The position numbers were made by a program, and so were the translations under genes. Positions 1 through 7,423 of a DNA stretch of 7,600 bases are shown piece after piece. Within the stretch, counting starts at the first letter, position 1. Every line of letters starts with the position of its first letter. The DNA lies in assembly GCA_021157805.1 (NCBI GenBank), contig JAGGVW010000040.1, forward strand, positions 1-7,600, in the 5' to 3' direction. The DNA comes from a bacterium (lineage in GTDB: Bacteria > Ratteibacteria > UBA8468 > B48-G9 > JAFGKM01). The notes under the pieces were generated by a model that made no database searches, was not told where the DNA came from, and saw only the letters and a program-made list of their open reading frames with translations.

Positions 1-2
1 AA

Positions 3-941
3 ACAGTAATAAGTGGAATTTTTTTATTCCTTGTTATAAAAAAAATTGATTTTCCCCAACTTTTAAATATTTTCAAAAATTCAAATATATATCTTGTTTC
101 AACTGGTCTTTTAATTCTTATAGGAATTTCCTTTCTACTTGCTTTCAGATGGTTTTTAATAGTCAAAATTTATTTAAAAAATAAAACTTCTCTTTTTTAT
201 ATATGGAAATTAACAATGATAGGTCTTTTTTTCAACATTTTACTTCCTACTTCTGCAGGTGGAGACGCAGTTAAAATTTTTTATCTTGTAAAAGAAGATA
301 AAAAAAAGTTTCTTCCTGGAATATCTGTTGTGACTGATAGATTTATTGGTTCTCTTACTGTTTTAACTATGGGAACTATTGGACTTGCCTTTTCAGGAAT
401 TGATAATCTAAAAATAAAAATTTTCATCCCTTCTCTATCATTTATACTTATCCTCTTTTACTTTCTTCTTTCAAATTCAAATTTTGCAAGAAAAATTTAT
501 ACACCATTTAAAAAAATTCTCCCTTCATTTCTGAATGAAAAACTAACATTTTTATATAACTCATTTAATTTTTACTTTAGAGAAAAAAAAATTATTTTTC
601 TCTCTATAATTTCAAGTTTTTTTCTCCAGTGTATTTCAATACTTACAAATTTTATTGTTGCATGCGGAATTATGAGAAACTTTTCTATTCCTATCTCTGT
701 ATTTTTTGTCTATATTCCACTTATATGGCTTTCTACAATGATTCCTTCAATAGGAGGATTAGGAGTAAGAGAATTTTCTTATATTTTCTTTTTCAAAAGT
801 TACATCGGAAAAGAGAATGCATTTGCTCTATCTTTGTTTTTTCTTCTTTCTATTTTTATTCAGGCAATAATTGGAAGTATAATTTTCCTTACCATAGAAA
901 ACCGCAAGAGTCAGAAAATGAGAATTTTAAAATCAAACTAA
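3..941 (+). CDS. Lysylphosphatidylglycerol synthase TM-region family membrane protein, 5'-partial
   Basis: The reading frame is open from the left edge (codons from position 3), so the gene begins outside the window; the ATG at 216 is internal. The visible 312 residues are very hydrophobic, with several membrane segments. Family hallmarks are visible: an RW pair at residues 49-50, FFNxLLPTSAGGDAVK at 76-91, VVTDRF at about 109-114, and PSIGGLGVRE at 248-257 followed by a final membrane hairpin. Proteins of this UPF0104/AglD2-like family are usually 300-340 residues, so only the first few residues are probably missing. Nothing resembling the soluble aminoacyl-phospholipid synthase domain of MprF follows, so lysyl-PG synthesis should not be assumed. 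Stand-alone members often lie near glycosyltransferase genes and are suspected to act in envelope lipid or glycan processes. The gene converges on the operon to its right and is not obviously related to it. Family assignment is firm; function is unknown. Confidence 0.88.
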   Translation, partial: TVISGIFLFLVIKKIDFPQLLNIFKNSNIYLVSTGLLILIGISFLLAFRWFLIVKIYLKNKTSLFYIWKLTMIGLFFNILLPTSAGGDAVKIFYLVKEDKKKFLPGISVVTDRFIGSLTVLTMGTIGLAFSGIDNLKIKIFIPSLSFILILFYFLLSNSNFARKIYTPFKKILPSFLNEKLTFLYNSFNFYFREKKIIFLSIISSFFLQCISILTNFIVACGIMRNFSIPISVFFVYIPLIWLSTMIPSIGGLGVREFSYIFFFKSYIGKENAFALSLFFLLSIFIQAIIGSIIFLTIENRKSQKMRILKSN

Positions 942-1016
942 CCATGGGAATAGAAGAGGAATAAAGGGGAGGGATGATTTTTTATTTTCTATAATAAACA
1001 CTAATCAGAAAATTAA

Positions 1017-1148
1017 TTTTTACCTATTGTCTCACAAGAAGTTATATTGATTTTTAAATTGGTAAGTTCGGCAATAAAGAAGATAAGATTTGTTCTCTTT
1101 GATGAAAAATCATATGAAATTTTTAAAATGGCACTTGAGAAAATATGA
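1017..1148 (+). pseudogene. Possible decayed 3' end of a macro-domain (ADP-ribose-binding) gene
   Basis: A short plus-strand frame opens after a stop at 1014-1016 and ends at TGA 1146-1148. It has no ATG with a ribosome site at its head. Its last ~27 residues read like a genuine protein C-terminus: SSAIKKIRFVLFDEKSYEIF, then a helix ending ALEKI. The pattern of basic residues, RFVLFD, then a helix with YEIFxxALE matches the last strand and helix of macro-domain proteins of the O-acetyl-ADP-ribose deacetylase type. Upstream residues (about 1029-1058, VSQEVILIFK) could be a mutated copy of the preceding helix. No N-terminal macro-domain motifs are found between 942 and 1016, so at most the final fifth of the gene survives. 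The call rests on remembered family patterns and a short stretch, and it could be chance. Confidence 0.33.
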
Positions 1149-1152
1149 ATTC

Positions 1153-1173
1153 TGTGGAGGACGGTCCTCCACA
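1153..1173. terminator. Hairpin between convergent genes, probable terminator
   Basis: A perfect 10-base inverted repeat, tgtggaggac and gtcctccaca, is separated by one base; as RNA it gives a 9-bp GC-rich stem with a 3-base loop. It lies between the stop of the possible macro-domain remnant (1148) and the stop of the glycosidase-like gene (1200), where convergent transcripts would meet. A second, outer inverted repeat, cttgaga (1134-1140) and tctcaag (1182-1188), encloses it. Neither side has a clean T-run: AATTTATTAT follows on the plus strand and GAATTCATATTTTC on the minus strand. It is therefore not a textbook intrinsic terminator, though stability and position favour the role. A dispersed palindromic repeat is the alternative. 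Confidence 0.5.
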
Positions 1174-1199
1174 ATTTATTATCTCAAGATACTATGTCT

Positions 1200-4100
1200 C
1201 TATTTTTTCTCTGTCAATAGAATCATCCTGAAATTTCTTCTCTGGATGCGAAGAGACATCTTCGAATCAGATAGCAAAACCTTTTCTTTGTCAAAGAGAT
1301 TATCCTCAGTCTCTTTTCTCCTGCATTGAAATGAACGAGGTAATTGCACAGGAACAACAGAAACTGGTTGAAATCCTAAGCCAGAAAAATTCCAATTCAA
1401 CTCTGTTTTTATATCTTTATCGGTTAAATTTGAAACAATAAGAATTATACCTTTTTCACTTTTATAGAAGCTGACCTTTGCCGCTGGATTAGATGATTTG
1501 ACAAAGGAGGAATTGCTCCAGTAAGGATAAAATTTTGCCCTATTGATATCAAAGTCATCAAAGATTTTCCATATCTTGCTTCTGATAGGAAGATCTCCCA
1601 ATATCTGTCCTCTTACTGAAACATCATGGATAAGGGCATACGCCAAACAAGTTCTGAAATGACCATAACTAAGCAATTCTGGTACTATCCCCCATTGTTC
1701 ACCCATAAACTCAGCCCTAAACATGTCTAATGATGGCCATTTGTTACGATTGGCGAAATATTCTCCATTCCAATGGCTGTCAACAAAAGAGCACAAAGGC
1801 ATTATCAATCCTCCACCTGTTGAATGCTGATCAATGATAGAATCTTTCTTCATTGTTTTAAATAAAGTATAGACTCTCTTGCCAAATTCCCTGGTTTCAA
1901 AGATATCGTAGTACGGGCGAGAACCTTTTTCTGTTTTTAATTCAGAAGGAGCTGTTCCTACTCCCTTTTCATCAAGATAAGTAAGCAGTTTTCCTGAAGT
2001 AGATAACGACGGAAGATAACCATCATAATAAACCCCATCAATATCATAATTCTCAATTAATCTTTTGATTCCATAGGTAAGATAGTCAATAAAGCTCTCT
2101 GTCATTCGGTGACCAACTACACACATATCAGGTCTTCCGCCTTTCCCACCACCACTCCAACCTGTTCCAGTGAGACACCATTCATCTTTAAACATTTGAG
2201 CTTCGGGGCAGTTTGGATATATCCCCCAAGGCATAAAGTAAACTACCACCTTTATTCCTTTTTTATGGGCTTCAGAGACAAACCTTTTAAAATCTTTGGG
2301 ATTAAAAGGCTCAGGTCTACTCATTCCATAAGCCCAATATGCGTGCATAATAAGAGCTTTTACTCCAGCTTTTTGAATCCTGTCTAAATCAAAATTGTAA
2401 GGCTCTTTTCTGCTAACCGGACTATTGTCCCAATGGAATGGACCACCACGCCAATGGTGCTTTCTCCAGAGAGCACTGGTTCTATAATTTTTAGGGAGAG
2501 GCTTTACCGGCGTCGCCTGCAATCCCATTATAGATTTTAGAGGAGAAGAAAGAGTAGTATTTTCTAATATATTCACCTTTAAAACAACCTTCCCATTCTG
2601 ATGAGAAACTACTATCTTATCCGTTCTGTCATAAGGAAGCCAGCCCTCATCTGAGACATAAAACCAGGCAAGTCCTCTTTCTTCATCCCCTAACCAGATA
2701 TAATGTGAAGAAGAAGGTAATACTATTTTTTCTCTAATAGCACCAGAATTATCTCTAACTCCTCTTACCCATGGATAATAGAAATATTTACAATAGGAAT
2801 CAGAAATAGGAATCTCTAAGGTTAGATACTCAACATCCAAAGGTTTTAAAGGGGTAATAACCCAGTCAATTCTGATTAACCCATCATACTCAATATGAAT
2901 TTTGCTTTCAAATTTAAAAGAAGGGCGTTCTTCTTTGTATCTTAAGTTTACCTGTGTAGCAGATTTATTTATTAATCTTATTCTTTCTTTATTAAAGGTA
3001 AATATTTCATTATTAATCTTCGCTTTTAGTTGAATAGGAGAGGAAAGAATAGATTTTTCTCTGGTTACAACCTGGATAGGCCAAGTTCCTTTACCAAAAA
3101 TATATTCTCTTCCCCAGCAGAGAATCTTTCTATCTTTTACCCTCATTGGTGTCCAAGGAGGTAAGAGTTTATCTGAGACACCGGCTTTAGATTTCCACCA
3201 GATAGGTTTTTTGGGATGGCGGTAAGACATTGTTCTGGTGGCAACTTCTTTATTATTTTTATCAAAAATAGAGACTTTTAATTGGTAGTAACCAGGAATA
3301 AGTTTCTCCAAACTAAAAAGAAAATTATTTTCTCTGTTATTAATTATTTCTCCTTCTAATTTAGCAATAACTTTTTTTTCTCTTACTCCTGGTTTAATCA
3401 AAGAGAGTTTGGCACAGTGAGGACCTGATAGATCCAGATGCGTAGGGTCCACTTTAACTTTAAGTATTCCTTTATAGTAATAAGGATGGATGGATATGGA
3501 TAAAGGCGATTTACTCTGGAAAGGCATAATTCCAGTATAGTAATAAACTTCTTTACTTTTTTTATCCAGAAGGATGAATGAAAGAGCATACTCCTTATCT
3601 CCAATGTCGGGCTGGTAACAGAGAGAAATTCTTCCTCCAGAAATAGTATGTTTTACCTTTTCCTCCTTCTCTGAAATTAATTTAAGAATAGAGGTAAATT
3701 TATTTTTTGGAGTTTTATTCTTCACCGAAATCTTAAATATATTTCTTTTTTTAGCCACAAATTCCCCTAAGGAGAGAACTTTAACAATAGGAGCTTTATT
3801 ATTGAAGATAAGCTTACCAAAATATCTGGGGTTCTGGAATCCATTAACGGGTGAATATGACCACATTGTAAGCTCAGTAGGGAATTCATTGGAAATTTTA
3901 TACTGGTCACGACAGATATTGAATCCCCAAACCGTTCTATCTTTTGGTGTTTTCACACCTAAATCTTGAAAGGGAATTGTTATCTCTCCTTCCCATCGGT
4001 TATTATACTGATTTACCTTGCAATTAATATCTGAATTCCAAGAATAATCTCCTCCTTTAGCATCATAGATGGTCCCGATGGAATTTACAATAATCTGATA

Positions 4101-4487
4101 ATACTGGGAACGAGAATAGGCAGGGTCCAAGAATATCTCTATGGAATCATCGTCCCAGACGCTTCCATCTCTCTCTTTAACATTTGCTCTGAATTTTGCT
4201 ATCGGTACAAAGAATTTCCATCCAATATAGAGATTATTTTTATCAAACATTACATAAACTCTTGTCGGATAGATTCCTAAGTTATGTTTCCCAAAGAGGG
4301 AGCGAAAATTGATAATCTCTGTTGCATCCTCCCATTCCTCTTTTTCAACCTTTCCATCAATCTCTGGAGGTAAAGTTGCTTTTCCTATCGTAATTATGGG
4401 AGTATCAACCTTTTCTGCCTGAATTAAACTATTACCTAAAAACACCAACCCGAAAACTAAACTCATTAATACAAAATTTTTCATCAT
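1200..4487 (-). CDS. Secreted multidomain glycoside-hydrolase-like protein with N-terminal CBM9-like module
   Basis: 1095 residues. Residues 1-24 form a Sec signal peptide, cleaved probably after IQA. Residues ~30-230 are a CBM9-like β-sandwich: an LPPEIDGKVEKEEW opening, VWDDDSIEIFLDP at 110-121, a WEGEITIPFQDLG strand near 165-177, and a closing NPRYFGKLIF. Residues ~235-420 are probable Ig/β-sandwich linker domains. Residues ~425-665 form a β-rich region starting WKSKAGVSDKLLPPWTP and including CWGREY, which resembles the module before the barrel in GH123/DUF6067-type proteins. Residues ~680-950 look like a (β/α)8 barrel: AGVKALIMHAYWAYG, GIKVVVYFMPWG, YDIDGVYYDG (814-823), DQHSTGG (886-892) and DSHWNGEYF (903-911). 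Candidate catalytic acids are D815, D817, D822, E909 and E930. Residues ~1000-1095 are a C-terminal β-sandwich. It presumably cleaves a polysaccharide outside the cytoplasm; the substrate is unknown. The start shares ATGA with the upstream stop. The G-rich ribosome site lies only 2 bases from the first ATG and 5 from the second, so Met2 (4484) may be the true start. Confidence 0.85.
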   Translation of the reverse strand: MMKNFVLMSLVFGLVFLGNSLIQAEKVDTPIITIGKATLPPEIDGKVEKEEWEDATEIINFRSLFGKHNLGIYPTRVYVMFDKNNLYIGWKFFVPIAKFRANVKERDGSVWDDDSIEIFLDPAYSRSQYYQIIVNSIGTIYDAKGGDYSWNSDINCKVNQYNNRWEGEITIPFQDLGVKTPKDRTVWGFNICRDQYKISNEFPTELTMWSYSPVNGFQNPRYFGKLIFNNKAPIVKVLSLGEFVAKKRNIFKISVKNKTPKNKFTSILKLISEKEEKVKHTISGGRISLCYQPDIGDKEYALSFILLDKKSKEVYYYTGIMPFQSKSPLSISIHPYYYKGILKVKVDPTHLDLSGPHCAKLSLIKPGVREKKVIAKLEGEIINNRENNFLFSLEKLIPGYYQLKVSIFDKNNKEVATRTMSYRHPKKPIWWKSKAGVSDKLLPPWTPMRVKDRKILCWGREYIFGKGTWPIQVVTREKSILSSPIQLKAKINNEIFTFNKERIRLINKSATQVNLRYKEERPSFKFESKIHIEYDGLIRIDWVITPLKPLDVEYLTLEIPISDSYCKYFYYPWVRGVRDNSGAIREKIVLPSSSHYIWLGDEERGLAWFYVSDEGWLPYDRTDKIVVSHQNGKVVLKVNILENTTLSSPLKSIMGLQATPVKPLPKNYRTSALWRKHHWRGGPFHWDNSPVSRKEPYNFDLDRIQKAGVKALIMHAYWAYGMSRPEPFNPKDFKRFVSEAHKKGIKVVVYFMPWGIYPNCPEAQMFKDEWCLTGTGWSGGGKGGRPDMCVVGHRMTESFIDYLTYGIKRLIENYDIDGVYYDGYLPSLSTSGKLLTYLDEKGVGTAPSELKTEKGSRPYYDIFETREFGKRVYTLFKTMKKDSIIDQHSTGGGLIMPLCSFVDSHWNGEYFANRNKWPSLDMFRAEFMGEQWGIVPELLSYGHFRTCLAYALIHDVSVRGQILGDLPIRSKIWKIFDDFDINRAKFYPYWSNSSFVKSSNPAAKVSFYKSEKGIILIVSNLTDKDIKTELNWNFSGLGFQPVSVVPVQLPRSFQCRRKETEDNLFDKEKVLLSDSKMSLRIQRRNFRMILLTEKK

Positions 4488-5581
4488 TTCCCCCCTGTAA
4501 GTTCTACTACCTTAATGTCATCCACATAAAAGTGGACATTGTGAGCAGCTAAGGATATCATCTCTCCTTTTTCTCCTTTCAGAGCCTCACTATACTCATC
4601 CATTACCAATTCCCCATTAATAAATACCCTGATCCGACTGTCGGACGTTTCAATAACAAGTTGATACCATTTGTCAATAGTGCGAAGTTTCTCGGAGAGA
4701 TGAACGACAGCATAATAGGAGATTGGATTCCCATAGGTAGGCCTACATAGCTCTATCGCGCGACAAATTTGCACTACATAATCACCGAATCCGATAAAAC
4801 AGATTCCCTTTCTCTCCTTATTAATCTGAAGGTTAAGAAATTTTATCTTCATACTTATCTTTATATTTTTAACCGATTCACTTAGATCAGCTTTTATCAT
4901 GGAAGAGGATGGACAATTGACTTCCAATACATTGTTTTTTTTACCTTCTATATCTTTAGTCTCAATAATCTTATAGTAATGTTCAGCACCAGATATCACC
5001 AGCCACTTGGTAAATTTATCAAAATTATCCTGAAAAAGTAATTTACCTTCTTTTATCTTTAAATCGGGAAGGAGAGTAAGTCTGATATCGTCAAACCAAA
5101 CTATCTGCTCGGGGCGATGGTAAAGGTGGGGGGAAACAGTAATTTTATCGACGCCAGATGGAATGTTAACTACTATTCCCCACTTCTTCCACGAAACAGA
5201 TGTGGGTAAACCAAAATCTTTTGCCACGTTATCTAAAAAAATCGTTACATTTGGTATATATGCTGAACCGTTGATTTTACATTTATACCAGATTGAAAGC
5301 AGGTATGACCGTTCGGGAACTACTGGTATCGGGTCACTAAATAACCGCCCCCATGACTTATCATCAGGAGTGAAAATAGAAACAACTTTCCCCCTATCTT
5401 TCTCCTCTTCCCATCTCATAAGAGGCTTCCCTGAGTGGATAACAAATTTCCAGTGATTGGGACTACCTATGCCTTCCTCAAAAGAACCATTCAAGATAAG
5501 ATTCTCGGAAGCAAAAAGGGAAGAGAAACCCCACAATAGAAGAATCAATAAAATACACCTTATCTTTTTTTGAACAGACAT
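4484..5581 (-). CDS. Secreted two-domain carbohydrate-binding protein (CBM4/9-like plus LamG/DUF1080-like)
   Basis: 365 residues. A signal peptide covers residues ~1-25 (basic start, a hydrophobic LLILLLW core, then LFAS/EN). Residues ~26-172 look like a CBM4/9 (CenC-type) jelly roll: NLILNGSFEEG at 27-37, PNHW, a YLLSIWYK strand, WKKWGIVVNIP, and VWFDDIRLTLL at the end. Residues ~181-362 look like a concanavalin-type lectin sandwich (LamG or DUF1080-like): LLFQDNFDKFTKW opening, DKWYQLVIET, RIRVFINGELV, and FYVDDIKVVEL closing. Each half ends with its own WFDDI/YVDDI strand, supporting two complete sandwiches. No catalytic motif is recognised, so binding glycan is the likely job, perhaps holding substrate for the hydrolase encoded next. 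The stop (4484-4486) overlaps that gene's start, suggesting translational coupling. A near-perfect ribosome site supports the start. A weak hydrolase activity in the second domain, as in some DUF1080 proteins, cannot be excluded. Confidence 0.78.
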   Translation of the reverse strand: MSVQKKIRCILLILLLWGFSSLFASENLILNGSFEEGIGSPNHWKFVIHSGKPLMRWEEEKDRGKVVSIFTPDDKSWGRLFSDPIPVVPERSYLLSIWYKCKINGSAYIPNVTIFLDNVAKDFGLPTSVSWKKWGIVVNIPSGVDKITVSPHLYHRPEQIVWFDDIRLTLLPDLKIKEGKLLFQDNFDKFTKWLVISGAEHYYKIIETKDIEGKKNNVLEVNCPSSSMIKADLSESVKNIKISMKIKFLNLQINKERKGICFIGFGDYVVQICRAIELCRPTYGNPISYYAVVHLSEKLRTIDKWYQLVIETSDSRIRVFINGELVMDEYSEALKGEKGEMISLAAHNVHFYVDDIKVVELTGGK

Positions 5582-5590
5582 TTTTCTGAT

Positions 5591-5597
5591 ACCTCCT
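5591..5597 (-). promoter_or_regulatory. Strong ribosome binding site for the carbohydrate-binding protein gene
   Basis: On the minus strand this reads AGGAGGT, a full match to the anti-Shine-Dalgarno sequence, nine bases before the ATG at 5581. It fixes the start of the 365-residue protein and shows that this gene does not depend on coupling to the pseudopilin gene, whose stop is 54 bases upstream. Confidence 0.8.
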
Positions 5598-5635
5598 CTT
5601 TCATTTAAAAATTAAAATTCAAAATTTTTAATTCA

Positions 5636-6298
5636 TTACCACCATACTAATAATACTTCATTTCCACCATTTATTACGATGTCTGATTTATCATGACTGG
5701 CGACATGCCAATCACAGAAGAGAAAATTGGCTTTGCCTAAGTGAAGCCAGTATGTGTTGCTTTCCACCTCAGCATTCGTGTCTATACTTTTTGCACCAGG
5801 GTAACCACCAACACTATCATACCCATCACAAAGAATAAACACTTTACTCGCTTTTCCAGATTTTTCTACTTTTGAAAGACGAGCACAACTTTGGTAGCTG
5901 TAGTCCGTCAGATATGCATTACAAGAGTAATTGCAACCCCAGTTATTCCCTCCTACCTTTTGACTGGGATTAGAAGGACAGAGAAAAATAGAGGGGCGTT
6001 TTCTTAGTCCCCCAGTCCATTTTGGGCTAACATAATCATCAAGACCATCCATCGCCCAGTAGTAACTCCTACGTCCATAAGTATTAGGTCCTATCGGGAA
6101 ATAATCTCCATAGTCCCGAGTATACATAAAGAATGCCAATCCAAGTTGCTTCAAGTTGTTCATACAGGCTGCCTGTCTTGCTCTTTCTCTTGCTTGACTT
6201 AATGCTGGCAGTAGCATCGCTGCAAGTATCGCTATGATAGCAATTACTACCAGCAACTCTATTAATGTAAAACCTTTTCTTTTATTTTTTATTTTCAT
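5636..6298 (-). CDS. Type IV pilin-like pseudopilin with H-X9-DG-type C-terminus
   Basis: 220 residues. The N-terminus is a classic class III prepilin signal: MKIKNKRKG, then FTLIE, cut by prepilin peptidase after Gly9, with the conserved Glu5 of the mature protein at residue 14. A hydrophobic helix of about 20 residues follows, then the [19 protein letters not shown] segment (residues 35-53) shared by the large pilin families of Planctomycetes, Lentisphaerae and relatives. The C-terminal part carries the H-X9-D motif: His186, nine residues, Asp196, in [14 protein letters not shown], with Trp197 where the family usually has Gly. Seven cysteines (45, 107, 122, 126, 138, 157, 195) could form disulfides in the globular domain. 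No assembly ATPase or secretion gene is nearby, so it must use machinery encoded elsewhere. Co-transcription with secreted glycan-binding and glycan-cleaving proteins suggests a cell-surface or secretion role in polysaccharide use, but that is inference. Confidence 0.9.
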   Translation of the reverse strand: MKIKNKRKGFTLIELLVVIAIIAILAAMLLPALSQARERARQAACMNNLKQLGLAFFMYTRDYGDYFPIGPNTYGRRSYYWAMDGLDDYVSPKWTGGLRKRPSIFLCPSNPSQKVGGNNWGCNYSCNAYLTDYSYQSCARLSKVEKSGKASKVFILCDGYDSVGGYPGAKSIDTNAEVESNTYWLHLGKANFLFCDWHVASHDKSDIVINGGNEVLLVWW

Positions 6299-6304
6299 TT
6301 TTTT

Positions 6305-6312
6305 CTCCTCCT
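6305..6312 (-). promoter_or_regulatory. Ribosome binding site of the pseudopilin gene
   Basis: The minus strand reads AGGAGGAG, six bases before the ATG at 6298. It sets the start so that the leader before the prepilin cleavage site is nine residues long. The 37-base gap to the regulator gene upstream contains this site and no separate promoter that I can see. Confidence 0.75.
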
Positions 6313-6335
6313 TTCTGCCTTAATAATATATTTTT

Positions 6336-7406
6336 TTATTTTTCTTCCCTCATATTTTTTCCCTCATATTCCATCACCTCCTTTGTTGACTTTCTTATTA
6401 TAATTTCTGGCTTTAAAAATTTATCCTCAGTTTTTTTGTTATTTAATAATTTTAAAAGTGTTTCACCTGCAATTTCACCAAGCTTGTAATTATCAAGATT
6501 TATCGTTGTTAATGGAGGATTTAAGTATTCAGAAAAGCTCTCATTATCAACGCTTACAACTGAAATATCAGCAGGGACTTTTAAACCAGATTCATCTAAA
6601 CATTTTAAAATTCCAAGTGTTGCCATGTCACAATGAGAAAATATCGCAGTAAATTTTACTTTTTTTTTAATTATTTCTTTCATCTTTTCATAACCTGCTC
6701 TGTAATACTCAATTCCTTCTGAATTAATTTCATTTATAAATTCTTCTTTTATTTCTATTCCTTCTTTATTCATTGCTTCTTTATATCCTTCCATTCTCAG
6801 AATACCAACAATATTCCCCATGGATGTATTAGTCAAACATATTATTTCTCTATGTCCAAATGTTATTAAATATTTCGTTGCTATAAATCCAACAAGTTTA
6901 TCATCAAAGCCAACAACAGGACTATTAAATCCTGTGTTTTCACTTCCTATAATAACCATTTTTATCCCCTTTTTTTCTAAATCAAAAATATATTCTTTTG
7001 CTTTTTCATCAAAATACAATGCAGATTGGATAATTAAACCCTCAACTTTTTTTTCAAGTAAAAATTCTATCGCTTGTTTTTCTTTTTCAAAATTAGACCC
7101 TGTTGTTTTAAATATAATTCCATATCCATTTTTTGAAAGAAAGTTTTCTATACCTTCAAATAATTTCGCTTCGTTTTCTCTCCATATTTCAGAAAATACC
7201 ACGCCTACCAAAGTTGATTTTCCAGATTTTAATCCTTTTGCAAGAATATGTGGTTTATAATTGAGTGATTTTACAATTTTGAGAACTTTATCTCTTGTTT
7301 TTTTACTTATTTTTATGTCGCTTTTTTTATTATTTAGAACAAAAGAAACAGTAGCTTGGGAAACACCGGCTTTCTTTGCAATATCATTTATGGTTATTTT
7401 TTTCAT
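6336..7406 (-). CDS. LacI/GalR-family transcriptional regulator
   Basis: 356 residues, slightly longer than the usual 330-345 because of a charged tail after the normal RKSTK end. Residues 4-50 are the LacI helix-turn-helix: ITINDIAKKAGVSQATVSFVLNN, then ISKKTRDKV and LNYKPH. The hinge helix is LAKGLKSGKS (55-64), with the minor-groove leucine at 59. The periplasmic-binding-protein-like ligand domain starts at about 65 (TLVGVVFSEIW). It shows the usual landmarks: VEGLIIQSA, VVGFDD, GHREIICLT, a CDMATLGILKCL segment at ~259-270, VPADISVVSVDN at 277-288, and NPPLTTINLDNYKLG. It should bind a sugar or sugar derivative and control the operon that it heads. The ATG at 7406 is supported by AAAAGGA seven bases upstream and by alignment of the first helix. 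Sampled base composition is much lower in GC than in the pseudopilin gene that follows. The ligand cannot be predicted. Confidence 0.95.
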   Translation of the reverse strand: MKKITINDIAKKAGVSQATVSFVLNNKKSDIKISKKTRDKVLKIVKSLNYKPHILAKGLKSGKSTLVGVVFSEIWRENEAKLFEGIENFLSKNGYGIIFKTTGSNFEKEKQAIEFLLEKKVEGLIIQSALYFDEKAKEYIFDLEKKGIKMVIIGSENTGFNSPVVGFDDKLVGFIATKYLITFGHREIICLTNTSMGNIVGILRMEGYKEAMNKEGIEIKEEFINEINSEGIEYYRAGYEKMKEIIKKKVKFTAIFSHCDMATLGILKCLDESGLKVPADISVVSVDNESFSEYLNPPLTTINLDNYKLGEIAGETLLKLLNNKKTEDKFLKPEIIIRKSTKEVMEYEGKNMREEK

Positions 7407-7413
7407 AATTAAA

Positions 7414-7420
7414 TCCTTTT
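7414..7420 (-). promoter_or_regulatory. Ribosome binding site of the LacI-type regulator
   Basis: The minus strand reads AAAAGGA, seven bases before the ATG at 7406. It is weaker than the AGGAGG sites of the pseudopilin and carbohydrate-binding genes, which fits low regulator output from a shared transcript. Confidence 0.6.
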
Positions 7421-7423
7421 AGG

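Noticed and set aside
216..941. Starting the left membrane protein at ATG 216
   Set aside because: The frame is open back to the window edge and the upstream residues encode expected membrane segments and the RW motif, so this ATG is internal.
629..964. 111-codon open frame on the plus strand
   Set aside because: It overlaps the membrane-protein gene in another frame, has no ribosome site and no recognisable motif; the AT-rich overlapped gene explains it.
1090..1329. 79-codon open frame on the plus strand across the hairpin into the hydrolase 3' end
   Set aside because: It runs antisense to the hydrolase gene over its second half and translates the hairpin. The residues that look real lie in a neighbouring frame (1017-1148).
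2109..2387. 92-codon open frame on the plus strand
   Set aside because: It lies antisense within the barrel region of the hydrolase gene, with no ribosome site or family motif.
5163..5456. 97-codon open frame on the plus strand
   Set aside because: It lies antisense within the carbohydrate-binding protein gene, with no independent support.
5610..5633. Inverted repeat aattaaaa/ttttaatt between the pseudopilin and carbohydrate-binding genes
   Set aside because: The stem is only A-T pairs with an 8-base loop and no T-run after it; such repeats arise by chance in DNA this AT-rich, and a terminator here would conflict with the operon layout.
6820..7260. 146-codon open frame on the plus strand
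   Set aside because: It is antisense to the well-supported LacI-family gene, with no start signal and low-complexity Ser/Phe/Ile-rich content expected from reverse-reading AT-rich coding DNA.
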